Assembly (NCBI RefSeq): GCF_002101555.1
Contig: NZ_LQOL01000056.1
Location: forward strand, 1 to 64,000
DNA length: 64,000 nt
DNA from: Mycolicibacterium canariasense
GTDB lineage: Bacteria > Actinomycetota > Actinomycetes > Mycobacteriales > Mycobacteriaceae
Reading direction: 5' to 3'
Within the stretch, counting starts at the first letter, position 1, and each line of letters starts with the position of its first letter. Below are positions 8,994 through 18,230 of the stretch, piece by piece. Below the pieces are notes generated by a model, which was not told the DNA's origin, made no database searches, and was given only the letters and a program-made list of their open reading frames with translations. The position numbers and the translations under genes are program-made.

Positions 8994-9668
8994 TCACCCC
9001 GTGAACACGGACAGTTCGTTGCCGCGGCTCGGCTCGAACGGCAATGCCATGGACAGATACGCGTTGCGGGGCTCGCGGACATAGCCGCGGTAGGCCGGCG
9101 TTGCATTCTCGGCGAGGATCAATGCGTTGGACCGCAGGTGTGGTTCCAGCAGACGAAGCACGGGGAGATAGAGGCTGAACGCACCGTCGAGATGGACGAG
9201 GTCGATCGGTCCGCCCACGCCGTCGCTCAACGTGTCCAGGGCGTCACCGGTGCGGATCTCCACCATGTCGGCCAGACCTGCGGCGGCGAGATTCTGCAGT
9301 GCCCGAGCGGCTTTGGTGGGTTCCAGTTCGGTGCCGATGACGGCGCCGCCCGCGTTGTCGCGGATCGCGCAGGCCAGATGAATCGTCGAAATACCGAATG
9401 ACGTACCGAATTCGACGACGCGAGACGCGTGACGGCCACGGGTGCAGATATAGAGCAGCCGCCCGAACTCCGGCGTGACGTTGAGGAAGTTGTCCACCGT
9501 CTGGCGATAGAGACCCTTGTAGTCACGCGCCTCCGCGTCGAGCAGCGCGGCGATCGGGTCGCCGGCGTCCTGCTGTATCCGGCCGATCATCGCAGCATCG
9601 GTGATCTCGGCTTCGGCGAACAGCCGTTGCAGGACATCGGCGACCGGGGCGGTGGTGAGTGAGTCCAT
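8994..9668 (-). CDS. O-methyltransferase-like SAM-dependent methyltransferase
   Basis: A 224-residue class I methyltransferase. RVVEFGTSFGISTIHLA is the SAM-binding loop, VIGTELEPTKA the acidic motif II, and IDLVHLDGAFSLYLPVL the region before the catalytic loop, as in the family 3 O-methyltransferases. I choose ATG 9668 because AAGGAG sits 8 bp before it; the open frame continues to 9698 without a good start. Substrate unknown. The gene is divergent from the TetR gene at 9948, which may control it. Confidence 0.85.
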   Translation of the reverse strand: MDSLTTAPVADVLQRLFAEAEITDAAMIGRIQQDAGDPIAALLDAEARDYKGLYRQTVDNFLNVTPEFGRLLYICTRGRHASRVVEFGTSFGISTIHLACAIRDNAGGAVIGTELEPTKAARALQNLAAAGLADMVEIRTGDALDTLSDGVGGPIDLVHLDGAFSLYLPVLRLLEPHLRSNALILAENATPAYRGYVREPRNAYLSMALPFEPSRGNELSVFTG

Positions 9669-9772
9669 CGGCGTTGCTCCTTGAAATGAGGCCACCACAA
9701 TTGAATATGGTTGCGGCGGAATGTAATTAGCTCAACTGATAGAGAAATTATCGCGTCGCCGGCATGACTTTT

Positions 9773-9851
9773 GCCACTCGCATTCTGCGCTCGCCCTCGT
9801 CGCAGGGTGCCGGTGCTTTCGTCGGTTGTCGCGCCGGCGCCACTCGCATTC
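9773..9851. repeat. Pair of 13-bp direct repeats in a divergent promoter region
   Basis: GCCACTCGCATTC occurs at 9773-9785 and again at 9839-9851, with 53 bp between the copies. Both lie between the methyltransferase (start 9668) and tetR (start 9948). Repeated sequence here may be operator half-sites for the TetR regulator; this is inference. Confidence 0.45.
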
Positions 9852-9947
9852 GGTGTGATGGCCGAGGCCATGCGGGCGGCGCAACGCACGGCGGTCCGGC
9901 GTGATCCGGTTTAGGCTGGGGGCGGCGCACACAGCGAGGAGGGTGTA

Positions 9948-10562
9948 GTGACAGCCGAGGGGCAACTTCAGCCGCGCAAGCGCCCGCGTCAGCGCCGATC
10001 GGAACTCACCCGCGACCGGATCCTCGATGCGGCGGTCGCCGTATTCAGCGAGTACGGGTACGCGCGGGGGACAACGAACCGCATCGCCGCTTCCGCCGAT
10101 GTCTCCATCGGCTCGCTCTATCAGTACTTCCCGAACAAGGACGCCATCGTCGTCGAACTCGCCTCCAGGCATTTGGACGCCGGTGTCAGGACGGCCGACC
10201 AGAGCCAACCGCCGTACGGGCCGGCATCACTGGAGCAGGTGATCGGCGACGTCGTCGCCGCCGCGATCGACAACCACCGCCAGGATCCGGAGTTCCTTCG
10301 GGTTCTGGTCGAGCAGGCGCCTCGCTCACACGAGTTGCTGGTGAAGGTGGCTCAGCGGCGCACCGAGTCGATCGAGGCGATGCGGGAGATCCTGGAGGCA
10401 CATCCCGAGGTCGGAGTGGTCGACACCGAGGCGGCGGCCAGGCTGGTGGTCATCACGATCGAATCGGTGGTCCATCACGCCTTGGCTGCGCCTCGAACGC
10501 TCGAAACGGCAGATCTGAGCCAGCAATTGGTGGCCATGCTGACGCGCTACCTCGCGGCCTGA
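9948..10562 (+). CDS. TetR family transcriptional regulator
   Basis: A 204-residue TetR regulator. The N-terminal DNA-binding domain is clear (RDRILDAAVAVFSEYGYARG and SIGSLYQYFPNKDAIV). A variable helical C-terminal domain follows. GTG 9948 is supported by GCGAGGAGGG just upstream. It is divergent from the O-methyltransferase gene at 8994-9668, a likely target. Confidence 0.9.
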   Translation: MTAEGQLQPRKRPRQRRSELTRDRILDAAVAVFSEYGYARGTTNRIAASADVSIGSLYQYFPNKDAIVVELASRHLDAGVRTADQSQPPYGPASLEQVIGDVVAAAIDNHRQDPEFLRVLVEQAPRSHELLVKVAQRRTESIEAMREILEAHPEVGVVDTEAAARLVVITIESVVHHALAAPRTLETADLSQQLVAMLTRYLAA

Positions 10563-10587
10563 CGGCCGGCCCGCCCGGAAACACCCC

Positions 10588-11397
10588 TCAGGGGTGCAGG
10601 TTCCACTGCCCGCAGTCCTGGGCCAGGACGTCGTTGACGTCGACTTCCAACCCACCGACCACCGGACCGGGATTCGACGCAGTGCTCACGATACGCTGGT
10701 AGAGCACCGCGGCCGGATAGATCTGCCCGCGCGACCAGGACCGGGTCTGCCACGCCCAGACGCGACCGGGCGTGCTCGACCGCCCGATGACACCGTCGGC
10801 GGTGGCCCACTGGCAGGGGTTGATGCCCGCGTAGATGCCGGTACGTTGCACCCCGAGCACCGAGTTGATCCCCTGAAACCACTGCAGGGCAACGCTGTTC
10901 CACGTATTGCGGTCGATATCGTCGTCGACGCTGAAGAAGATCGGCGCGCTGCGCCCGCCTCCTGCTGCGGTGTGCAACTGCCAGGCGGTGCGCGCGTCGG
11001 CGACACCGCCGGCGAAGCCGCGGGTGAAATCCGACGGGGCCGTTCCGCCCGGTTTGCCGTATTGGTAGTTGCTCACGATCACCAGTCCGGCGGCGGTCAG
11101 CGACTGGGCGTAGGGCAGGGTGATCGGTTTGGCCCCGAACGACGAGCCCGGCCGCGACGTGGAGACGTAGTTGATCACCCCGGAGTGGCCGGCCGCCCGG
11201 ATATCCCGCGCCGGAATCTGGCGCATGGCGAAGTCGATCAGGGTGGGCGCGGCGGCTGACGCCGTCGGCATGCCGGCCGACGCCAGGGCGGCACCGAATC
11301 CGGCTACGGCGGTCGCCGCGCCGGCGTAACGCAGCGCATCGCGCCGGGACACCATGCGTGATCGCCGCCGATGCGGCGTCCACGGCTCGTCGGACAT
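10588..11397 (-). CDS. TAT-exported glycoside-hydrolase-like protein (DUF1906, Rv2525c-like)
   Basis: A 269-residue protein. Residues 17-22 are SRRDAL followed by an Ala-rich helix, a twin-arginine signal, so it is exported folded. The mature domain starts LIDFAMRQIPARDIRAAGHSGVINYVST and contains FFSVDDDID and GIYAGINPC, the TIM-barrel features of DUF1906 glycoside-hydrolase-like domains found in M. tuberculosis Rv2525c. That family is linked to cell-wall maintenance; the enzymatic reaction is not settled. Its stop lies in a small hairpin (CACCCC-TCA-GGGGTG, 10582-10596) shared with the end of tetR. Confidence 0.88.
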   Translation of the reverse strand: MSDEPWTPHRRRSRMVSRRDALRYAGAATAVAGFGAALASAGMPTASAAAPTLIDFAMRQIPARDIRAAGHSGVINYVSTSRPGSSFGAKPITLPYAQSLTAAGLVIVSNYQYGKPGGTAPSDFTRGFAGGVADARTAWQLHTAAGGGRSAPIFFSVDDDIDRNTWNSVALQWFQGINSVLGVQRTGIYAGINPCQWATADGVIGRSSTPGRVWAWQTRSWSRGQIYPAAVLYQRIVSTASNPGPVVGGLEVDVNDVLAQDCGQWNLHP

Positions 11398-11561
11398 TGC
11401 GTCATGTTAACAGAGTGATCATTGTGAATGAAGTGACTGAGCCGATCGCTGCCGTCGCGGCCGACATGGGCTGCTCTCGTGAACATAATGTGCGGAATGT
11501 GGCGCTGAGCCCGCGGTGACTCGACGATCTAAACGGCATCGTCGAGAGGGAGGACCTGAGC

Positions 11562-12410
11562 GTGGTTTCATCGCGCGTCGCCGAACGCATCCGTAAACCG
11601 CACTGGTCACTGGCCCGGACGTGGCTGTTGCAGCCGGGCCTGCCCGGTGGCGATGACGCATTCGACACCGCGGCGGCCGGGCGTGCCGACATCGTGGTGC
11701 TCGATATCGAAGACGGCCTGCCCGATTCTCAGAAAGCGGACGGGCGCCACGCAGTGGCCGAGTACCTGAGCACCGGAGGACGGGCGTGGGTGCGGATCAA
11801 CTGCGTGAGCACGCCGGCATGGTCGGCCGATCTGGACGCGGTGGCCCACGCCCCGGGCCTGACCGGTGTGATGCTCGCCAAGACCGAGGGCGCCGATGAC
11901 GTGGCCGCAACCGCCGCCCGGTTACCCGATGGAACGCCGGTGGTGGCATTGGTCGAATCGGCGCTCGGCCTCGAATCGGCCCCCGATATCGCACGTGACC
12001 CCGGCTGCGGCCGAATCGCATTCGGGGTGGGCGATTTTCGTCGCGACACCGGCATGAGCGATGACCCCACCGTGCTGGCCTACGCACGGGCCAGGCTCGT
12101 CGTCGCGAGCCGTGCCGCGCGGCTACCGGCGCCCATCGACGGACCCACACTGCGGACGGCAGCCAACCGCCTGGCGCGGGAGACCGCCGTGGCCAAGGCC
12201 GCCGGGATGAGCGGACGGCTATGCCTGGATCTCACCCACGCCGAGACGATCAACAGTCTGCTCAGCCCGTCCCCGATGGAGATCGACGAGGCACGTCGCA
12301 CGCTCGCCCGGCTGGACGCACCGGCCGGTCCCTACGACGGAAGTGTCGGCCCCACCAAGGCGCGCGCCGAAGCGGTCCTCGATCTCGCGGCCAAACTCGG
12401 CCTGGATTAG
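11562..12410 (+). CDS. CitE-like / HpcH-HpaI family CoA-ester lyase
   Basis: A 282-residue TIM-barrel protein of the CitE/malyl-CoA lyase group. WLLQPGLPG opens the barrel; VVLDIEDGLPDSQK, RINCVSTPAW and VALVESALGLES carry the acidic metal ligands and CoA-site residues. Such enzymes cleave or form beta-hydroxyacyl-CoA esters. No CitD/CitF subunits are nearby, so it is a stand-alone CitE-like enzyme of unknown substrate. GTG 11562 is preceded by GAGGGAGGA. It converges on the topoisomerase operon with a 12-bp gap. Confidence 0.85.
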   Translation: MVSSRVAERIRKPHWSLARTWLLQPGLPGGDDAFDTAAAGRADIVVLDIEDGLPDSQKADGRHAVAEYLSTGGRAWVRINCVSTPAWSADLDAVAHAPGLTGVMLAKTEGADDVAATAARLPDGTPVVALVESALGLESAPDIARDPGCGRIAFGVGDFRRDTGMSDDPTVLAYARARLVVASRAARLPAPIDGPTLRTAANRLARETAVAKAAGMSGRLCLDLTHAETINSLLSPSPMEIDEARRTLARLDAPAGPYDGSVGPTKARAEAVLDLAAKLGLD

Positions 12411-12422
12411 ACCCGCGGCGCT

Positions 12423-14552
12423 CTACTCGGCGGGTGTCACGTCGGTGCCGGGCCCCTTGACCGAAGACTTCGCCCGGTTCTCCGCCCGCACCGGCTTCTT
12501 GCCGCGTACGAACCCGGTAGCCGAAATCGACGCCGACAGCAGCGCACCTTCGCCGGCCACGAACGGATGGAATCCGACACCCGCGCCGCCGCGGCCCTTC
12601 ACCGGGATGTCGGCAACTTCGGTGACCTTCCAACCTTTCTCGGAGATGGACAAGATGGCCTCGCCGTTCTGGCAGGAGACGGGCAGTGCTGCGATCACCT
12701 CATCGCCGTCCGCAGCGAGTTTCACGCCGGCCACGCCGTTACCGGCCACGCCCTGCGGATTCACCGCGGCCGGGTCGATCCGCAGAATCTTGCCGCGCCG
12801 CGTCACCAGTGCCAGGTGGTAGCCCTCGGGCAGGACTCCCGAGCGCAGCAGCCCGGTGATGTCAGGGGCCACCGGGATGTCCCGGATCTTGAACGGCAGA
12901 CCACCACCGGCGGTGAACTTGATCCGCCCGTCGGTCCAGACGGCCCAGCCCAAACCCGAGGTCAGCAGGTCGCCGTGACTGTCGGAGAACACCCCCCGAT
13001 CATCGAGGCGCCACGCCGAGTTGACCTTCCGCTCGCGCGGCCCGTCCTCGTCCGACCCGGAGGTCACCGGCGTGGCGTCGAAGTCGAGCACGGTGCGACG
13101 GTCGAATTCGGGCCCCTTGAACAGCTTTGCCGTCTCGACCAGCTCCTGGTCGATCACCGTGCGCCGCGCATCGGGGTTGGCCACCAACTCGGTGAGCTCG
13201 GCGAACTCGGCATCCAGCTTCTCGGCTTCGGCCTGCAGTTCGATGACGTCCAGCTTGGTGAGCCGCCGAAGCTGAAGTCCCAGAACGTAATCCGCCTGCT
13301 CGGCGTCGATGGAGAACCTCTCCTGCAGGCCCTGTCGGGCCTCGTCGACGGTCTCGGAGCCGCGGATCACCGCCACCGCTGCGTCGATGTCCAGGTGAAT
13401 GGTCATCAACCCGGCCACCAGGTGACGACGGGCGGCTACCTTCTCCAGGCGATATTCGCTGCGGTGCAGCACCACCGAATCCCGGAGGTGCAGGAAGGCC
13501 GAGATCAGTTCGCGCACCGACCACCAGCGCGGCACCCGGTTCTCGTCGAGCGCCACCAGGCTGGCGGCGAAGGTGGACTCCAGCGGTGTCAGGGCCAACA
13601 GTTGCTCGCGGATCTGCTCGGCGCTGTGCCCGCGTTTGGCCGTCACGACGATGCGCAACCCGTTACGGCGGTCGGTGAGGTCCGACATATCGGCCACCCC
13701 GGACAGTTCACCGGACTCGACCAGGGCGCGGATCCGGTCCTGCACGGTGTTGCTCGCGACACCGGGCGGCAGTTCGGTGATGACGCAGTTCTTCCCGTCC
13801 ACCGAGACCGTGCCGCGCACCGTGAAGGCGCCACGGCCGGTGGTGATGTACTCACGCAGCCCGGCGGTGCCGACCACGGTGGCCCCGCAACCCCAGTCCG
13901 GACCCGGAATCAGTTTCACCAGCCGGTCATCGGTCATGTTCGGGGTTTTCAACAGGGCCCGGCAGGCCGCCATCACCTCGCGGGGATTGTGCGCGGGCAC
14001 CTTGGTGGCCCAGCCCTCGGCAATGCCGACGGCGCCGTTGCACAGCAGCACCGGCCACTGGGCGGGCAACCACGTCGGCTCGACCCACTCACCGTCGAAG
14101 GTAGGCACCATCGGCACCGCGTGACTGTCGAGTTCGGCGGTCAGCGCAGCGCCGGGCGCCGACAGCCGCATCTCGGTGTAGCGGTCGGCTGCGGGGATGT
14201 CACCCTGAATACGGGGGAAGGCACCTTGTCCGTCGATGACTTTCACGCGCTGGAACTCGGCGGCCATCAAGGCCGCCGCACCGTACATCGACGCGCCGCC
14301 ATGCGGATGCAGGTTTCCGGTCACCGCCGAGCAGACCTTCGAGGACTTCTGCGGCTTGTTCCCGGGCAGCAGTTTGGAATCGTGCATCTGATACAGCAGG
14401 CGCCGCTGACCCGGCTTGAGCCCGTCGAACGCCGACGGGATGGCGCGATCACTGACACTGTAGAGGGCGAAGGTCAGCTGGTAATGGTTCCAGTAGTCAT
14501 CGGCGCTCTGGTCGAGCACCAGGTCGGGATTCTGCTCGATAACGGCGGTCAC
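12423..14552 (-). CDS. TopoM-like atypical type II topoisomerase, GyrA/ParC-type subunit
   Basis: A 709-residue DNA cleavage-rejoining subunit. The active-site tyrosine is Tyr125 in AADRYTEMRL, and the winged-helix and tower domains follow. In the quinolone-resistance region, HPHG is followed by G-A-S-M-Y-G, so the positions of E. coli GyrA Ser83 and Asp87 are Ala87 and Gly91. The C-terminal part is a short beta-pinwheel lacking the GyrA-box. M. smegmatis has such an extra type II enzyme, TopoM, reported to introduce positive supercoils. It is the second gene of a two-gene operon, 10 bp after its ATPase partner. Confidence 0.9.
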   Translation of the reverse strand: MTAVIEQNPDLVLDQSADDYWNHYQLTFALYSVSDRAIPSAFDGLKPGQRRLLYQMHDSKLLPGNKPQKSSKVCSAVTGNLHPHGGASMYGAAALMAAEFQRVKVIDGQGAFPRIQGDIPAADRYTEMRLSAPGAALTAELDSHAVPMVPTFDGEWVEPTWLPAQWPVLLCNGAVGIAEGWATKVPAHNPREVMAACRALLKTPNMTDDRLVKLIPGPDWGCGATVVGTAGLREYITTGRGAFTVRGTVSVDGKNCVITELPPGVASNTVQDRIRALVESGELSGVADMSDLTDRRNGLRIVVTAKRGHSAEQIREQLLALTPLESTFAASLVALDENRVPRWWSVRELISAFLHLRDSVVLHRSEYRLEKVAARRHLVAGLMTIHLDIDAAVAVIRGSETVDEARQGLQERFSIDAEQADYVLGLQLRRLTKLDVIELQAEAEKLDAEFAELTELVANPDARRTVIDQELVETAKLFKGPEFDRRTVLDFDATPVTSGSDEDGPRERKVNSAWRLDDRGVFSDSHGDLLTSGLGWAVWTDGRIKFTAGGGLPFKIRDIPVAPDITGLLRSGVLPEGYHLALVTRRGKILRIDPAAVNPQGVAGNGVAGVKLAADGDEVIAALPVSCQNGEAILSISEKGWKVTEVADIPVKGRGGAGVGFHPFVAGEGALLSASISATGFVRGKKPVRAENRAKSSVKGPGTDVTPAE

Positions 14553-14562
14553 AGGGCGTCTC

Positions 14563-16596
14563 CTAGGTCAGGTCCAGCGCGGAGGTGTCGACACGGGCGG
14601 CGATATCGGCCATCCACGTGCGCCGGCCCTCGGGTGGCCCGCCGAACAGCGTGTGATGCAGGTTCTTCTCACCGTCATCGGGATGAACCCGAATCACGGT
14701 GCGCCGCTGCGGATCCAGCACGGTGTTCCAGAAGTCGTCGGCATCCATCTCGCCGAGTCCCTTGTTGCGTTGGACTTCCACACGTTTCTTGGAGGTGGCT
14801 TTCAACTGGGCCACGGCGGCGTCGCGCTCGGACTCGTCCTGGCAGTAGATCCTCTCGTCGCCGTTCTTCACGACGAACAGCGGCGGCAGGGTCACGTACA
14901 CCATCCCGGCCTCGACCAGGGGCCGGTAGAAGTCCAGGAACATCGAGATGAGGCTGGAGTTGATGTTGCCGCCGTCGGGGTCGGCGTCGGAGGCGAACAG
15001 GATCCGGTCGTACCGGCACTGCTCCGGATCGCAATGATCGCGGATACCGCAGCCCAGGATCCGTTCGATCGCATCGAACTCGTCCTTGACCCGCGCCTTG
15101 CTCACGGTGAACCCGTAAACGTTGGGCGGCTTGCCTTTCAGCGGGAACGCCGCCTGGAAGGTGGCGTCGCGTGCCGCCTTGATGGTGCCCAGCGCCGAAT
15201 CGCCCTCGCACAGGAACAGCTCGGCGCCGGACCCGCGCCCGGTTTCCCGGCTGGGCAGCAGCTTCGGCGGCAACGACAGGTTGGTGCCCAGTCCCTTGGC
15301 CTTCGACGCCGCCCGGGACCGCGCCTTGGCGCCCTCGGCGCTGCGCCGGGCTCGAGCCGATTCCAGGGCCAGCTTGGTCCACAGCGTCACCACGTCACCG
15401 TTGGCGGGATTGGCGGCCCAGATGGTGACGCTGCGCGCCACGTCCGGCGCCATCGCCACGTTCAGCGAGCGGGAGGACACCGCGGTCTTGGCCTGGGAGT
15501 CCCACGCCACATCGGGTGCGCGGGTGTCCACGGCCAGCGCGGTGACGGCGGCGAAATCCTGGGGTTCGGGGCCGTCCTCACCCTTGGCCAAGCCCAGGTC
15601 GCGGATTCGGGATGCCCGGTCGGCCAGAGCCTCGGACAACCCTTTCACCGCCGCCGTCAGATGTGATCCGCCACCGGGGGTGCGCACGGTGTTACAGAAC
15701 GCGGCCACCGTCGCCGGCTCGGCCGGCCCCGCGGTCAACGACCAACGGAACGGCGTCGGGCCGCGGCCGGTGGTGTACTCACCGCGGCCGTCCACGACGG
15801 CGCGCACCTCGGGCGACGGGGTGCCCGCCGCCGTGCACATCAGGTCCAGCAATGTGTCGGTGCCCCAGGGGCCGCTGTACGGCTGTGTCAACGCCGGCGG
15901 AACCTCGCCGCCGGGCCAGCCCTCGTCGACCACCACCAGGTGCACCCCGGGTGACATCCGTGCGGCGGCGTGCGCCCGTAACAGCACCTCGCCGATGTCG
16001 ATGCTGGAGTCCGGCACGACGGCCTGGTCGAACAGGATGCGTACGGTGGTGCCGTGCGCGTCGGGCTTGCGGTTGCCCACACCGCGCAATTTCTGCGTGT
16101 CGGCGCGGGTGAACGGGGCCTCCGGATCGAAATCCTTGCCCTCGAAGACGCCCGGATAGCCGCCCCCGAAGCTCTGCAGATAGGTCTTCCCGCCGCGGCG
16201 CACCGTCACGTCGGTCCTGGCCGAGATGAACACGGCGGCCGCGGCGCCGATGCCGTTGAGGCCGGCGCCCGTGCTGCTCGCGTCGGCGTGCGCGGAGAAC
16301 TTGCCGCCGGCCCGCGCGGTGCCCAGCGTCTTGACGATGCCGTTCTTACCGGTCACTGGGTCGGAGTCGACGGGCAGACCGCGGCCGTCATCGGTGACGC
16401 TGACCGATCCGTCGGCGTGCAGGGTGATGGTGACCGTCGACCCGCCGTGGCTGGGGTCGGCGACCTCTTCGATGGCATTGTCGACGAGCTCGCGCAGCGC
16501 CGTGTTGAGGACGTCCAGCCCCAGGTTGACCGCCGGCCGCAGGCGGGTGTGCTGGACATCGTCGAGCTCGGTGATGTCAGCGGCGTTGTAGCTCAC
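14563..16596 (-). CDS. TopoM-like atypical type II topoisomerase, GyrB/ParE-type ATPase subunit
   Basis: A 677-residue ATPase and TOPRIM subunit. The GHKL ATP site is visible (ELVDNAIEE with Asn40; VTDDGRGLPV), then the transducer domain, then the TOPRIM metal site (LFLCEGDSALG and FASDADPDGGNI). GTG 16596 is chosen as start: GGAAGGAAAGGA lies directly upstream and the protein then begins V-S-Y-N-A-A-D-I-T-E-L. The frame stays open for another 98 codons upstream, but that stretch lacks family resemblance. Together with the gene at 12423 it should form the A2B2 enzyme. Chromosomal gyrase is elsewhere. Confidence 0.9.
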   Translation of the reverse strand: MSYNAADITELDDVQHTRLRPAVNLGLDVLNTALRELVDNAIEEVADPSHGGSTVTITLHADGSVSVTDDGRGLPVDSDPVTGKNGIVKTLGTARAGGKFSAHADASSTGAGLNGIGAAAAVFISARTDVTVRRGGKTYLQSFGGGYPGVFEGKDFDPEAPFTRADTQKLRGVGNRKPDAHGTTVRILFDQAVVPDSSIDIGEVLLRAHAAARMSPGVHLVVVDEGWPGGEVPPALTQPYSGPWGTDTLLDLMCTAAGTPSPEVRAVVDGRGEYTTGRGPTPFRWSLTAGPAEPATVAAFCNTVRTPGGGSHLTAAVKGLSEALADRASRIRDLGLAKGEDGPEPQDFAAVTALAVDTRAPDVAWDSQAKTAVSSRSLNVAMAPDVARSVTIWAANPANGDVVTLWTKLALESARARRSAEGAKARSRAASKAKGLGTNLSLPPKLLPSRETGRGSGAELFLCEGDSALGTIKAARDATFQAAFPLKGKPPNVYGFTVSKARVKDEFDAIERILGCGIRDHCDPEQCRYDRILFASDADPDGGNINSSLISMFLDFYRPLVEAGMVYVTLPPLFVVKNGDERIYCQDESERDAAVAQLKATSKKRVEVQRNKGLGEMDADDFWNTVLDPQRRTVIRVHPDDGEKNLHHTLFGGPPEGRRTWMADIAARVDTSALDLT

Positions 16597-16910
16597 GGCG
16601 GGTCCTTTCCTTCCGGGCCGGGTGGGCGAGGACCGAGCCTGGGTCCTGGCGGGTTCGCGGTCGTCATCCGCGACGCGTGGTCCTGGCGTCCGGTGCTCCG
16701 GCACGGCCTGACGCAGAGATACTAGGCGCCCCGAGCGACATGTTTGCGTACCCGCACCGTCTGCGACCGGCCCGGCTGGATCACACCGGTGCCGGGCTGC
16801 GCCGTGGCCGACAACCGTGTGCGCCTCGCTGCTCAACGGCTGCTCAAGGCCTTCGGGTGGCGGCCGGCTCGTTCCCCGGAGTCGGCGCACCGGCCTGCCA
16901 CAATGGTCTC

Positions 16911-17516
16911 ATGGTCGAGCAGAGCTTCTGGATGCAAAAGGTCGCCGCCGACCCCGGACACTCGCAGTGGTACATCGACCGTTTCCGGGCCATGGCGGCC
17001 GCCGGGCGCGACCTGGACGGCGAGGCCCGTCTGGTGGACGCGATGGCGCCGCGGGGCGCGCACATCCTCGACGCCGGCTGCGGGCCGGGTCGGCTCGGCG
17101 GGTACCTGGCCGCCGCGGGGCACCGGGTGGTGGGCGTCGACGTCGACCCCGCGCTGATCGAGGCTGCCCGGCAGGATCATCCCGGGCCGCGCTGGCTCGT
17201 CGGTGACCTGGCCGAACTGGACCTGCCCGCACGTGGCATCACCGAGCGATTCGACGTCATCGCCTCGGCGGGCAATGTGATGACGTTCTTGGCCCCGAGC
17301 ACCCGTGGCATGACGCTGGCCCGGCTGCGCGCGCACCTTGCCGCCGATGGCCGGGCGGTGATCGGGTTCGGTGCCGGCCGCGACTACGAATTCGATCAGT
17401 TCCTCGCCGACGCCGCCGATGCGGGCCTGCGGCCGGATGTCCTGCTCTCGACCTGGGACCTGCGGCCGTTCACCGACGACTCGGATTTCCTGGTCGCGAT
17501 CATGCGCCCGGCCTGA
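16911..17516 (+). CDS. Class I SAM-dependent methyltransferase
   Basis: A 201-residue methyltransferase. ILDAGCGPGRLGGYLA is motif I, VVGVDVDPALIEAAR the acidic motif II, and FDVIASAGNVMTFL the post-II region. The frame is open for 78 codons upstream, but ATG 16911 gives the usual start of this family (VEQSFWMQ). No clear ribosome-binding site precedes it. Substrate unknown. Divergent from the TopoM operon. Confidence 0.8.
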   Translation: MVEQSFWMQKVAADPGHSQWYIDRFRAMAAAGRDLDGEARLVDAMAPRGAHILDAGCGPGRLGGYLAAAGHRVVGVDVDPALIEAARQDHPGPRWLVGDLAELDLPARGITERFDVIASAGNVMTFLAPSTRGMTLARLRAHLAADGRAVIGFGAGRDYEFDQFLADAADAGLRPDVLLSTWDLRPFTDDSDFLVAIMRPA

Positions 17517-17615
17517 CCCGCCTCACCCCTCGTTGAGCCGGGCAAGTTCGGAATCCGGTTGCCGCAGAGCCGTTTCCGCGGCTTCCAGCTTTCGGTGCGC
17601 GGTCCGTCGCCCTGG

Positions 17616-18230
17616 TCATGCGGCCTCCAGGTCGAGCAGGAGTCGCTTGGCCTGCGGGCCGCCGAGGTAACCGCCCATCGTCCCGTCGCTGCGGACGACG
17701 CGATGGCACGGCACGACGACCGGTAGCGGATTGGTGGCGCACGCGGTGCCCACGGCGCGGACGGCCCGCGGGTTGCCGGCGAGTTCGGCCACAGCGGCGT
17801 AACTGGCGGTGCGGCCGTAGCCGATCTCGGGCAGGTGTCGAAGGACAGCACCGCGGAACCCCGCCGACAGCCGCCAGTCCAACGGCACGTCGAATTCGCG
17901 TCGCGCACCGGCGAAATACTCGTCGAGTTCGCGTGCCGCGGTGTCCAGGCGCTCAGGCGCCAGCACGATGCGGGAGCTGACCTTGTCGGCCAGCTGCTGC
18001 AGCACGGCATCGTGACCTTCGTTGGCGTACGCGACCCGCAGCAGCCCGATCTCGGTGGCGGCGATCAGCAGCGGCCCGACGGGGCTGTCGACCACGCGGT
18101 AGGCGATGTCGAGGACACCGTCGCGCTGTGCCGCGGTGGCCAACCGGTGCTGCAGCTCGGCCAGGTGTTCGGCGTCTGCGCCGGTGACGGTGGTGAGGGG
18201 GCCGATGACGTCGTGGGGGTCGATGGTCAT
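17616..18230 (-). CDS. ogt: Methylated-DNA-protein-cysteine S-methyltransferase
   Basis: A 204-residue DNA repair protein that removes alkyl groups from O6-alkylguanine by transfer to its own cysteine. The acceptor is Cys175 in VVVPCHRVV; GYGRTASYAAVAELAGNPRA is the helix-turn-helix/Arg-finger region. The N-terminal extension of about 40 residues is longer than usual. It overlaps the ECF sigma gene by ATGA (18227-18230), so the two are translated together and the sigma factor probably controls an alkylation-linked response. Confidence 0.93.
   Translation of the reverse strand: MTIDPHDVIGPLTTVTGADAEHLAELQHRLATAAQRDGVLDIAYRVVDSPVGPLLIAATEIGLLRVAYANEGHDAVLQQLADKVSSRIVLAPERLDTAARELDEYFAGARREFDVPLDWRLSAGFRGAVLRHLPEIGYGRTASYAAVAELAGNPRAVRAVGTACATNPLPVVVPCHRVVRSDGTMGGYLGGPQAKRLLLDLEAA

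Noticed and set aside
12567..14951. A 794-codon open frame on the plus strand
   Set aside because: It runs antisense through the TopoM subunits, is rich in Gly/His/Arg/Gln, matches no domain, and arises from the codon bias of the opposite strand.
16597..16890. N-terminal extension of the TopoM B subunit
   Set aside because: Arg/Pro-rich translation without GHKL similarity, while GTG 16596 has a strong ribosome-binding site and gives the normal protein start.
17500..17619. Possible 39-codon ORF starting at ATG 17619 (minus) overlapping the ogt stop
   Set aside because: ATGA overlap is attractive, but the peptide is basic, low in complexity and runs over the convergent methyltransferase end; no other support.
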